Positions 7,221 to 15,609 of a DNA stretch of 25,580 nt are shown here, piece by piece. The first letter of the stretch is position 1; each line of letters starts with the position of its first letter. Origin of the DNA: CBDUBU01 sp965365465 (GTDB taxonomy: Bacteria; Bacteroidota; Rhodothermia; Rhodothermales; DASSAV01); the NCBI GenBank assembly GCA_965365465.1, contig CBDUBU010000022.1, forward strand, positions 1 through 25,580. Direction: 5' to 3'. The position numbers and the translations under genes are program-made. The notes under the pieces were generated by a model that searched no databases, was not told the DNA's origin, and saw only the letters and a program-made list of their open reading frames with translations.

Positions 7221-7446
7221 AAAATAATCCATGAGACCGGAGAAGCCGTGGCGTGATGAAGCGCGAGGAGTATCAGGCTGAAGCAGCGTGCGCAGCGTAC
7301 CGGACAGCCTTGCAGCAGGGATCTATTCAGCGGTTGAAACGAAACTGTAGCGGAACCGGCGGGTACAACGTCACCTGCATTCAAATTGCCCTGAAAACGC
7401 CCATCGGACAGCACCTCGCTACAAATCCCTGACTTTCCGTGCGCGC

Positions 7447-10400
7447 ATGTCGCGCTTCTTCACCAAGTCCTCCGCGCTTTTGTCACTGCCCTGTATGACG
7501 CCTCGCCTGGCGGCAGCGTTATGGTGTTTTTTTCTGGTCCCGGCATATGTGGCAGCGGGACAGGAGATTGGCGTGCCTGGGCGGGAAACCGGCGCTTTCC
7601 GTGATACGCTCGATGCACACTCCGAACAGCCTTTTATTCTGCGCCCCTTCATAATTCCCGGTTCCGAGCAGGTGCTGCTCAATGAAGCGCTGCTGGATAG
7701 CTCGCAGTACCAGATCAATTTCCGCGACGGTCGCCTGTGGCTTTACGAGACGCTCCCGGATACTTCTGCAAGCCTGGTAGTCGTTTATCGAACCTTTCCT
7801 TTCCAGTTCAAGGAGGTGTATCGAAGGCGCGGTATTACGTCCGGCGCAGCCTCCGACACTTCAGAAACCATAGCCCTTGTCGAGGAAGCGCCGCGTCCGC
7901 CGGGAGCTCTGGACCCTTTCGGCAACGCAAAGCTTCAGCGCAGCGGTTCCATCACGAGGGGCATCCTGGCCGGCAATAACCGGGATGTATCTGTAGAGTC
8001 GGGATTGCGTATGCAGCTTTCAGGAGAGATTGTCGAGGGGGTAAACGTTCAGGCAGTGCTTACCGACGAAAACACGCCGATCCAACCCGAAGGTACGACG
8101 CAGCGCCTCAGTGAGTTCGACAGGGTGTTCATAGGCATTCAGACGCGCCGGGGGGAAGCTCAGTTGGGAGATTTTGACCTCACATTTTCGGGGACCGAGT
8201 TTGCTCGCTTCAGCCGAAAATTGCAGGGGGCTTCCGTGCAGGGCGACCTTCCGGACATCCCCGGGGCTTTTTTCGGGGGCGGACGGGTAACCGTCGCCGG
8301 CGCTGCGGCGCGGGGCATCTTTCACACGCAAGAGATCGAACCGATCGACGGCGTTCAGGGTCCCTACCGTCTGGAGGGGAAGGGAGGGGAGCAGTTTATT
8401 ATCGTTGTGGCCGGCTCTGAGACGGTTTATCTCAATGGCCGTCTCCTGACGAGAGGCGAAACCAACGATTATGTGATCGACTACCAGACCGGCGAAATCA
8501 CTTTCACCCCCCAGCGCCTGGTGACGGATGATCTGCGCATCCTTGTAGAGTTTCAATACACGGCCAGCGAGTTTACGCGTACGCTGGTTGGGTCTCAGGC
8601 GCAGGCAGGATTCTGGCAGCGGGAGAACGGAATCTCGCGTGTCGCCATCGGGGCGACTTTCTTGCGCGAGGCAGATAGCAGGCAGTTTAACGCCGAACTC
8701 GGACTCACTTCCAGCGACTCGCTTCTGTTGGTGGAGGTCGGAGATGGCCCGGCGTTTCGCAGCGGTGCGGAGCCTGTGCGTTTTGACTCCGAAGCGCCTT
8801 TTGTGCAATACACCCGCGAACCGTTCACGACCCCTGACGGCCGGGTAGACACCATTTTTGTGGCGTTAAGCGAGGCCCCTGCGGATACAACCCCGGTCTA
8901 CCGGGTCCGGTTTGCGCGAGCAGGACCCGGACAGGGCAGCTATGCGCGTGTAGGACGTGCGGTTAACGGAATCCTCTATGAGTATCGGGGGCCGGGGCAA
9001 GGCGAGTATGACCCGGTTCGTTTGATTCCGAAGCCGAAGCAGCAGCGCCTGCTGGACCTCCACGCCGGCATTGAGCCTGTAGACGGACTCCAACTCTTCG
9101 GAGAATGGGGGCGTTCGCTGAACGACCAGAACCGGCTCTCTGATCGCGATTTTGACGACGATCAGGGAGATGCTTACCTGGCAGGGTTGCGCCTGAAGTC
9201 TCTGGCCGTCTCTGTGGGAGGCATAGACCTGGGGAGGTTTTCTGCTGAGGTGAGCCGGCGCTATACGGGAGCCTATTTCGAATCCTTTGATCGCATCAGA
9301 CCTGTAGAGTTTGGCCGCAAGTGGAACTTGGTCTCTCGCAGGATCAGCGCTACGGATGGCGTCGTGCAGGGAGGCGATGAGACCGTAGATGAGGCTTTCG
9401 CGCAACTGGATCTGACGCCGCGTTCCAGTATTCGGGGTGAAGCCGGGCGTATTGCTTTAGGCAGCGCCTTCCAGGGCGATCGCCGGAGCGGGCTTGTCAG
9501 AATTGTTGAGCCGGTGTGGCCGCAACTGGACTACCAGATCGAGTACGTCCAGAGCACCGATACGCTCGTTGGTCAGATGGGAACATGGCTTCGCCAGTTG
9601 GGCGTGTTGCAACGGCCTCTGTTGGGAAACCGGCTGGCGCCCCGGCTGGAGTTTGAACAGGAGCATCGTCGCCAGCGTCAATTAGGCACAGACAGTCTGG
9701 CGCGTGAGTCCTTTTCCTTCGTTGAATATCGTCCCGGCCTCTCATGGGTTGCCGGGCAACTAGAGGCTGGCGTGAGCGCTGAATGGCGCACCGAACGCGA
9801 CTGGTTCAAAGGATCCTTGCAGGATGCAGCTACGGCATGGACCATCCAGACCCGATTCAAGTACCGAACCGGCAATGTGTTCAATACCGACGCTACGGCC
9901 GGGTACCGGGTCAAGCGCTACGAGAGGGCTTTTCGCGTTGAACAAAGACGGGAGAACAGCGAGTCGGTCGTGATACAGTGGAACAGCCGGGCCTCTCCGC
10001 TGCGCCGCGCTGTCGATGCAAGCTGGTTTTATGAGGCCCTTACCGAGCGAACCCCGACGCTTCAGGAAATCTATGTCCGCACCGGGCCTGAGTTCTCGGA
10101 AGCGCAGTATGTATGGGAGGATGAAAACGGAGACGGCATTATTCAGGTGGATGAATTCCTGCCCGAACGGACGCCGAACGAGGGCGCCTACGCCAGGACG
10201 TTTGTGCCGTCGGATTCCCTTACCTCCGTAATCAGTGTGCAGGCGCGGCTGCGCGTAGGTTTGGAACCTGCGCGTCTGTGGGAACAGGCAGACACCTGGT
10301 TGAAGCGAGCGCTTGGACAGGTGAACATGAGAACGACCCTCGAAGTGCTCGAAAAAAGCCGCGAGTCGGATCTGGCCCGTATCTACCTGCTCCAGGTTAG

Positions 10401-11073
10401 CCGTTTTCGCAATCCCTTCACGACGCTGAATGGAAGGCTCCGGATCGGGCAGGAGATCTACCTTTTCCGCACAGAACCCAGGTACGGAATCGACCTTTCG
10501 TTTAACCAGCTTCGTGGGCTGACAGAGTTGGCTTCAGGGGAGGAAACTCGTTTTCTGAATACATGGCGCATGGAAAGCCGGGTTCGTCCTTCGACGCAAT
10601 GGGGGACGCGGGTAATTACCTCCGTAGAGCGTAACCGGACCAGCAGCGAAGCTTTTTCCTCTCGGAGATATGACATACAAAGCGTCAGCGCCCAGCCTGA
10701 AATCTCCTTCAACCCCTCACGAGCGCTGCAGTTTACGTCGGCTGTTTCCTATGCGCGAAAAACAGATGCCGTTGGAAATCGAACCGCCCGCCTGTGGAAG
10801 TTTCCCCTGGAAGGGCGGTATATGCAGATTCGCAAGCTCCAGATGACGGTTCGGGGAGAGATGGCGCGTGTCCAGGTGGAAGGAGACGCTGTCGGTCTGG
10901 CCCGGTTCGAACTCACGGATGGTCGCGGACCAGGCACTTCCTTCCTGTGGGGCATCAACGGGCAGTACACCCTGAACCAGTACCTGCGCGCATCCTTTTC
11001 GTATGATGGACGAGCGCCTTCCGGAGCGCCCATCCTCCACACCGTCCGCGTGCAACTCAGCGCGTTGTTCTGA
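7447..11073 (+). CDS. Very large exported outer-membrane beta-barrel protein, uncharacterised family
   Basis: The product is about 1208 residues. The N-terminus is a signal peptide ending VAAGQE. The ATG at 7447 gives a 16-residue pre-extension and the ATG at 7495 a more compact signal peptide, so the second start is quite possible. Residues about 150-375 hold motifs I associate with a conserved but unnamed family of large surface proteins in Rhodothermota, Ignavibacteria and relatives: SGSITRGI, TDENTPIQPEG at 206-216, and a beta-rich block around 309-371 with NDYVIDYQTGEITF. Residues 892-904 form an EF-hand-like calcium loop, DENGDGIIQVDEF. The rest is alternating beta-strand sequence, ending in a terminal phenylalanine (VQLSALF) as expected for an outer-membrane barrel. 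It lacks a recognisable TonB box. It stands alone, convergent with murA. Function unknown. Confidence 0.85.
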   Translation: MSRFFTKSSALLSLPCMTPRLAAALWCFFLVPAYVAAGQEIGVPGRETGAFRDTLDAHSEQPFILRPFIIPGSEQVLLNEALLDSSQYQINFRDGRLWLYETLPDTSASLVVVYRTFPFQFKEVYRRRGITSGAASDTSETIALVEEAPRPPGALDPFGNAKLQRSGSITRGILAGNNRDVSVESGLRMQLSGEIVEGVNVQAVLTDENTPIQPEGTTQRLSEFDRVFIGIQTRRGEAQLGDFDLTFSGTEFARFSRKLQGASVQGDLPDIPGAFFGGGRVTVAGAAARGIFHTQEIEPIDGVQGPYRLEGKGGEQFIIVVAGSETVYLNGRLLTRGETNDYVIDYQTGEITFTPQRLVTDDLRILVEFQYTASEFTRTLVGSQAQAGFWQRENGISRVAIGATFLREADSRQFNAELGLTSSDSLLLVEVGDGPAFRSGAEPVRFDSEAPFVQYTREPFTTPDGRVDTIFVALSEAPADTTPVYRVRFARAGPGQGSYARVGRAVNGILYEYRGPGQGEYDPVRLIPKPKQQRLLDLHAGIEPVDGLQLFGEWGRSLNDQNRLSDRDFDDDQGDAYLAGLRLKSLAVSVGGIDLGRFSAEVSRRYTGAYFESFDRIRPVEFGRKWNLVSRRISATDGVVQGGDETVDEAFAQLDLTPRSSIRGEAGRIALGSAFQGDRRSGLVRIVEPVWPQLDYQIEYVQSTDTLVGQMGTWLRQLGVLQRPLLGNRLAPRLEFEQEHRRQRQLGTDSLARESFSFVEYRPGLSWVAGQLEAGVSAEWRTERDWFKGSLQDAATAWTIQTRFKYRTGNVFNTDATAGYRVKRYERAFRVEQRRENSESVVIQWNSRASPLRRAVDASWFYEALTERTPTLQEIYVRTGPEFSEAQYVWEDENGDGIIQVDEFLPERTPNEGAYARTFVPSDSLTSVISVQARLRVGLEPARLWEQADTWLKRALGQVNMRTTLEVLEKSRESDLARIYLLQVSRFRNPFTTLNGRLRIGQEIYLFRTEPRYGIDLSFNQLRGLTELASGEETRFLNTWRMESRVRPSTQWGTRVITSVERNRTSSEAFSSRRYDIQSVSAQPEISFNPSRALQFTSAVSYARKTDAVGNRTARLWKFPLEGRYMQIRKLQMTVRGEMARVQVEGDAVGLARFELTDGRGPGTSFLWGINGQYTLNQYLRASFSYDGRAPSGAPILHTVRVQLSALF

Positions 11074-11116
11074 CAAAGGAAGCGTCCCCTCTCTAGCGTT
11101 GTGAGGCGACAGCAGA

Positions 11117-12430
11117 TCAGGTAGCAAACTCTGCTTCCGGCTGGGAGAACTCCTCATACTGTTCTCTCCGAATGGCAGCCCCTGCTGCGGAAAGTTTGCC
11201 CTCAAGGTTTTCATAACCCCGATCGAGATGATAAATGCGGAGAACGTGGGTCTCACCCTCTGCCACCATGCCTGCCAGAACAAGAGACACGCTGCCGCGC
11301 AGATCTGTGCTCATAACGTGCGCTCCGGAAATGCGTGTGCCGCCCTGAACTGCCACTTCATTATCAACCACAATGGCATTGACACCCATACGCTGAAGTT
11401 CGGGAATATGGGCGAAACGATCCGAGTAGATATGGTCAACGATGCGCGCATTGCCTTTTGCCTGTGTCAGCAGAACCGTCCACTGCGCCTGAAGATCCGT
11501 CGGGAATCCGGGATAAATACCTGTTTCTATGGAAACAGGGTGGATCTCTTCCGGAGCAATGACATCGACGTATCCTGGTCCGAGGCTGAAAGGCGTCCCG
11601 GTGCGGGCAAAGGCGTCGATAAAGGCTTCGCCGAGATGAGAGGCTTCTGCGTTGGAAATATGGATCAGGTCTCCCGGCCGGCCCGCGATGGCGGCGGCAA
11701 TCATAAACGTGCCCAGCTCGATCCGGTCCGGGCAGTTCTCGAAAGTGACGGGATGCAGCGCGTCCACACCTTCCACTTCAATCGTTGCCGTTCCCAGCCC
11801 TTCGATGTGAGCGCCCATCTGTCTGAGCTGCTCCCCAAAGACCACGACATCGGGTTCCATAGCGGCATTGTCGATCCGGGAAGGCCCTCTGGCAGTAACA
11901 GCAGCCAGCAAGAGATTGATGGTCGCGCCAACGCTCGAAGGGTCAAGGTAAAACGTTCCGCCAAGCAATCTTCCTCCCGGCGCCGCGGCGACTACATACC
12001 CCTGGTCCAGTTCAATCTCGGCGCCGAGCGCTTTCATGCCTTCGAGGTGCAGGTTCACCGGGCGAGGGCCCCAGGCGCAACCGCCCGGAAGGGAAACACG
12101 CGCTGAACCACAGCGTCCGAGCAGCGCCCCCAGCATGTAGAAAGAGGCGCGCATGGTCTTTACCAGTTCATACGGCGCCTCAGGATGCGTAATCCGGGAT
12201 GCATCTACTTCCATGCGATGCGTCTCCGTATCGAAGCGCACCGAGGCCCCCGCAATGCGCAGCACATGCGCGAAGGTTATGACATCCTTCAGATACGGAA
12301 TGTTGCCGAGCGTAGAGGCGCCTCCGGCAAGCAGCGTTCCGGCCATGAGCGGTAAGGCTGTATTCTTGGAACCACTGACTACAAGCTCTCCCTGAAGATG
12401 CTGTTGCCCGGTGATGACTAGCTTATCCAT
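11117..12430 (-). CDS. murA: UDP-N-acetylglucosamine 1-carboxyvinyltransferase (MurA)
   Basis: MurA transfers enolpyruvate from PEP to UDP-GlcNAc, the first committed step of peptidoglycan synthesis, in the cytoplasm. The 437-residue length is normal. The substrate-binding SGSKNTALP motif has Lys22 and Asn23. The catalytic loop PGGCAWGPRPVNLHL carries the fosfomycin-target cysteine at Cys118, so the enzyme should be fosfomycin-sensitive in principle. RASFYMLGALLGR and the C-terminal GYENLEGKLSAAGA are also typical. The ATG at 12430 is preceded by AGAGG. The gene is monocistronic here: convergent with the barrel gene (43-bp gap) and divergent from the cysteine desulfurase gene across 147 bp that must contain both promoters. 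Confidence 0.97.
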   Translation of the reverse strand: MDKLVITGQQHLQGELVVSGSKNTALPLMAGTLLAGGASTLGNIPYLKDVITFAHVLRIAGASVRFDTETHRMEVDASRITHPEAPYELVKTMRASFYMLGALLGRCGSARVSLPGGCAWGPRPVNLHLEGMKALGAEIELDQGYVVAAAPGGRLLGGTFYLDPSSVGATINLLLAAVTARGPSRIDNAAMEPDVVVFGEQLRQMGAHIEGLGTATIEVEGVDALHPVTFENCPDRIELGTFMIAAAIAGRPGDLIHISNAEASHLGEAFIDAFARTGTPFSLGPGYVDVIAPEEIHPVSIETGIYPGFPTDLQAQWTVLLTQAKGNARIVDHIYSDRFAHIPELQRMGVNAIVVDNEVAVQGGTRISGAHVMSTDLRGSVSLVLAGMVAEGETHVLRIYHLDRGYENLEGKLSAAGAAIRREQYEEFSQPEAEFAT

Positions 12431-12577
12431 CGACCTCTATGAAATTGGAAAAAATACACAGGTAAGAAAACAATATACGATGAACGGAAAGACAGCTTCC
12501 CGGATCAATCGCAGACGCAAATATTACAAGGCTCAGACAAGAGCTTTTCTTCACCGGACAGGCCCACCAGAAAACCC

Positions 12578-13756
12578 ATGAGGCGTATTTACCTGGACCA
12601 TGCAGCCACAACGCCGCTGGACCCGCGCGTTTTTGAGGCAATGACACCTTTATTGAAAGAGGATTTCGGCAATGCCTCCTCGGTGCATACGCTGGGGCGT
12701 AAAGCGCGGTTCTATGTGGAAGAAAGCCGTGCACAGATTGCCGCCTTTCTGGGGGCCGAACCCGGTGAGATCATCTTTACGAGCGGCGGCACGGAATCCA
12801 ACAACACAGCCCTGAAGGGAGCCAGGGTCGGCGACAGGCAGCGCCTCGTAACATCAGCCGTGGAACACGAAGCAGTTCTCCGTCCTGCCCATGCCTTACA
12901 GAACATGGGATGGCCTGTGACGACGCTTGCGCCGGGGCCGCATGGCGCGGTTTCGCCGGCGCAGGCAGCGGCAGCCCTTTCGGGAGATACCCGCCTCGTC
13001 TCCCTCATGCACGCTAACAACGAGACTGGCGCCATAACAGAGGTTGTAGAAATAGCCGATCTGTGTCACGAGCAGGGTGCGCTCTTTCACTGCGACGCCG
13101 TACAGACTGCCGGGCTGTTCCGGCTTCAAGTGAATAGCTTGGGCGTGGACTTGCTTTCGGCTTCCGCCCATAAATTCTATGGACCCAAAGGAATCGGGTT
13201 CCTGTATGTCCGGCAGGACGTAGAACTCGAGCCGCTCGTCGAAGGCGGAGCGCAGGAACGGCGGCGCAGGGGAGGCACGGAAAATGTCGCGGCGATTGTG
13301 GGAATGGCAACAGCAATGCGCCTTGCCACCGAAGAGGCGGAAGCCCGCGTAGCGCACATAACATCGCTGCGCAACAGGCTCTATCTGCAACTCAGGAAGA
13401 CGCTTGGTGATACTTTCATCCTTAACACGCCTCTGGAGAATGCAGATACGGCGCCGCATATCCTGAACATTGCATTTACTCCGCAAGGCGATCAATCGTT
13501 GGATGGGGAGATGCTGCTGCTGAACCTGGATATGGAAGGCATACTTGTCTCCTCCGGTTCTGCCTGTACGAGCGGCGCCCTGGAACCAAGTCACGTTCTT
13601 CTTGCGATGGGCCGGGATCGGCAGACAGCTTCCGCTGCGTTGCGCTTTTCACTGGGAAAAGACAATACAGAGGAAGAAATAGACATTGTGACTGAGTCTT
13701 TGCGCCGGATACTGGCGCGGATGAACAGAGCTGTCGTTCAGGGAGCAGCGGCCTGA
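12578..13756 (+). CDS. Cysteine desulfurase (IscS/NifS family)
   Basis: This PLP enzyme removes sulfur from cysteine to supply Fe-S cluster assembly and tRNA thiolation. The 392-residue protein starts YLDHAATTPLDPRV and has HANNETGAI near 145-153. The PLP-binding lysine is Lys199 in SASAHKFYGPKGIG. The mobile catalytic loop SSGSACTSGALEPSHVL carries Cys330, the active-site cysteine of class I (IscS/NifS) enzymes. No iscU, iscA or suf gene is adjacent, so I leave the symbol empty; it may serve tRNA thiolation or general sulfur transfer. Its stop overlaps the next start as TGATG (13754-13758), pointing to coupled translation with the glycosyltransferase-like gene. Confidence 0.95.
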   Translation: MRRIYLDHAATTPLDPRVFEAMTPLLKEDFGNASSVHTLGRKARFYVEESRAQIAAFLGAEPGEIIFTSGGTESNNTALKGARVGDRQRLVTSAVEHEAVLRPAHALQNMGWPVTTLAPGPHGAVSPAQAAAALSGDTRLVSLMHANNETGAITEVVEIADLCHEQGALFHCDAVQTAGLFRLQVNSLGVDLLSASAHKFYGPKGIGFLYVRQDVELEPLVEGGAQERRRRGGTENVAAIVGMATAMRLATEEAEARVAHITSLRNRLYLQLRKTLGDTFILNTPLENADTAPHILNIAFTPQGDQSLDGEMLLLNLDMEGILVSSGSACTSGALEPSHVLLAMGRDRQTASAALRFSLGKDNTEEEIDIVTESLRRILARMNRAVVQGAAA

Positions 13757-14484
13757 TGTCTGACTTCAGCTTTAGAGGTGTATCAGGAGTGAAAGCGCTG
13801 ATTGTCTTTGGAAAACTACCGGTTGCCGGGCAGGTTAAAACAAGGCTCACCCCTCCTTTGAAGCCTGATGAGGCGGCGCGCTTGTATGAGGCATTCCTTC
13901 AGGATGCGCTGGCCTCGTACCAAACCCTGGGCCTCGATGTCAGGTTGTACCTCAGCCCTCCTCTGGATTCAATCCCGCCGGACCTCATTCCGGAGAGTAT
14001 CTCCGTTTATGAACAGCGTGGAGAAGGGCTGGGCCTTCGGATGCAGCAGGCTTTCCTCGAAACGTTCGCGTCGGGGTATGAGCGGGCGGTCGTTATTGGC
14101 ACAGACCATCCGACGCTGCCGCTGTCCTTTATCCATTATGCCTTCGATGCTCTCGAAAAGCCGCTCTCGACCTGCATCGGCCCTGCCGGAGATGGAGGGT
14201 ACTATCTGCTTGGAATGAACGAGTTCTACCCACAACTTTTTGAAGGGGCAGCGTACAGTCATCCATCGGTGTTTGAGGAAGCCGTAGAGCGTATACTGCA
14301 GGTCAATGCGGGACTGACGATATTGCCCTCCTGGTACGACGTGGATACAATGGATGCACTGCACCGGCTTAACATGGAACTGCAAGACGTATCGATTCCC
14401 GTGCCGCGCACGCGGAAAATGATGGACAGGCTTGCTGCGGAGTATCCGCAATGGCTGGCTCCGGGAAAGCCGGTTGCCTCTTGA
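13756..14484 (+). CDS. DUF2064/TIGR04282 glycosyltransferase-like protein
   Basis: This 242-residue protein has a nucleotidyltransferase/GT-A-like fold. It has VFGKLPVAGQVKTRL at residues 17-31 (the nucleotide-binding N-terminal motif), GTDHPTLP at 115-122 (an acidic metal-binding site) and GPAGDGGYYLLGM at 142-154. These are hallmarks of the DUF2064 family, one branch of which (TIGR04282) is described with arsenosugar biosynthesis. No arsenic gene is nearby, so that specific role is not supported and its sugar donor is unknown. The ATG chosen overlaps the stop of the cysteine desulfurase gene; a GTG 11 codons in is an alternative. Followed 19 bp later by fructose-bisphosphatase. Confidence 0.85.
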   Translation: MSDFSFRGVSGVKALIVFGKLPVAGQVKTRLTPPLKPDEAARLYEAFLQDALASYQTLGLDVRLYLSPPLDSIPPDLIPESISVYEQRGEGLGLRMQQAFLETFASGYERAVVIGTDHPTLPLSFIHYAFDALEKPLSTCIGPAGDGGYYLLGMNEFYPQLFEGAAYSHPSVFEEAVERILQVNAGLTILPSWYDVDTMDALHRLNMELQDVSIPVPRTRKMMDRLAAEYPQWLAPGKPVAS

Positions 14485-14503
14485 AGCTTATCGATAGAGA
14501 TCA

Positions 14504-15553
14504 ATGATGAACACCTTCCAGAACAAGGCGATTGATGCCGGCAGCGGAGAACTCGTAACCCTGGAGCAGTTCATCATTGAACGGCAATCTTCTTTTCCTC
14601 ACTCCACAGGGGCTTTTTCACGTTTGTTGCGGGATATCAGCGTAGCCGCCAAGATTGTTAACCGCAGCGTACGACGGGCAGGGATCGTGGACATAATCGG
14701 AGCCTCCGGTGCAGTCAACGTGCAGGGAGAGGTGCAGATGAAGCTCGACGCACTGGCGCACACGGAATTCGTCCGCGCCCTTCGGCGCGGGGGGGAGTGC
14801 TGCCTGATTGGGTCTGAAGAGCACGCCGAGGCCATTCCTGTCAACACGGAAGGCAACAGCGAAGGGAAATATATTGTCCTGCTCGATCCGCTCGACGGAT
14901 CGACGAACATAGACGTTAATGTATCCATCGGTACTATCTTCAGCGTGTATCGGATGCCGGAGCACGCTCGTTGGTCGCCGGAGAGAGCTGTACTGCAGCG
15001 TGGGACTGATCAGGTTGCAGCAGGCTACGTGCTCTATGGAGCCTCGACCATGATCGTTTACACTACGGGCGACGGCGTCAACGGGTTTACCCTGGATCCT
15101 TCCATCGGGGAGTTTCTGCTCTCGCACCCTTCTATCCAGAGTCCAGAGAGCGGCATGGTTTATTCCATCAACGAAGGAAATTATAATTCCTGGGATCCTG
15201 GATTGAAGCAGTACATCAAGTGGATGCAGCAGGAAGATGCGGCGACAAACCGGCCCTATACAGCCCGCTATGTCGGCTCGCTGGTGTCTGATTTCCACAG
15301 GAATATGGTGAAAGGCGGCATCTATATCTATCCCGCGAACCATGCTAATCCGAACGGAAAGCTTCGCCTGATGTATGAAGCGAATCCACTGGCTTTTCTT
15401 GTTGAGCAGGCAGGAGGACGCGCCACGGATGGCCGCCGGCGTATTCTTGAGATAGACCCCGAAGGGCTTCATCAACGCACGCCGCTGTTTATCGGCAGCG
15501 AGGAGATGGTGCGCACTGCCGAGACGTTTTTGAAAGGTGAACGCAGCTTGTAG
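14504..15553 (+). CDS. fbp: Class 1 fructose-1,6-bisphosphatase
   Basis: The enzyme hydrolyses fructose-1,6-bisphosphate to fructose-6-phosphate, the committed step of gluconeogenesis. The 349-residue length fits class 1 enzymes. Metal ligands are seen in GSEEHAE (Glu105/Glu106) and DPLDGSTNID at 128-137. NVQGEVQMKLD at 72-82 and the C-terminal KLRLMYEANPLAFLVEQAGG are also diagnostic. Two consecutive ATG codons (14504 and 14507) are available; the first is used here. It lies 19 bp after the DUF2064 gene and 56 bp before a ROK-family gene, so it is probably co-transcribed with other carbon metabolism genes. Confidence 0.97.
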   Translation: MMNTFQNKAIDAGSGELVTLEQFIIERQSSFPHSTGAFSRLLRDISVAAKIVNRSVRRAGIVDIIGASGAVNVQGEVQMKLDALAHTEFVRALRRGGECCLIGSEEHAEAIPVNTEGNSEGKYIVLLDPLDGSTNIDVNVSIGTIFSVYRMPEHARWSPERAVLQRGTDQVAAGYVLYGASTMIVYTTGDGVNGFTLDPSIGEFLLSHPSIQSPESGMVYSINEGNYNSWDPGLKQYIKWMQQEDAATNRPYTARYVGSLVSDFHRNMVKGGIYIYPANHANPNGKLRLMYEANPLAFLVEQAGGRATDGRRRILEIDPEGLHQRTPLFIGSEEMVRTAETFLKGERSL

Positions 15554-15609
15554 CCTGTTTTCAGGTTCGCGCGTCTTTGTATTTATTTTCACGCTCCAGG
15601 GTGCAAACG

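Larger units (their letters stand above)
6537..7446. other. Gene-free stretch, about 910 bp
   Basis: No reading frame here, on either strand, has a recognisable domain, convincing start or composition that I could defend as a gene. The left end holds the promoter and leader of the minus-strand binding-protein gene. The right end must hold the promoter of the plus-strand outer-membrane protein gene. In the middle are a short GC-rich dyad (GGGCCG 7113-7118 with CGGCCC 7133-7138) and a cluster of AAACCGC repeats. I see no tRNA, terminal inverted repeats of a transposon or target-site duplication. A minus-strand frame at 7004-7414 (136 codons) is the only sizeable candidate, and I regard it as unsupported. 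Confidence 0.6.

Noticed and set aside
11228..12106. A 292-codon plus-strand frame antisense to murA
   Set aside because: It lies fully inside murA, which has all family motifs; the translated sequence shows no domain and looks like a frame shadow in GC-rich DNA.
15554..15565. CCTG-TTTT-CAGG after the fbp stop as a terminator
   Set aside because: Only a 4-bp stem with no adjacent T-tract, and the next gene is 45 bp on in the same direction.
14618..15592. A 324-codon minus-strand frame antisense to fructose-bisphosphatase
   Set aside because: It mirrors a clear fbp gene on the other strand; no recognisable motif.
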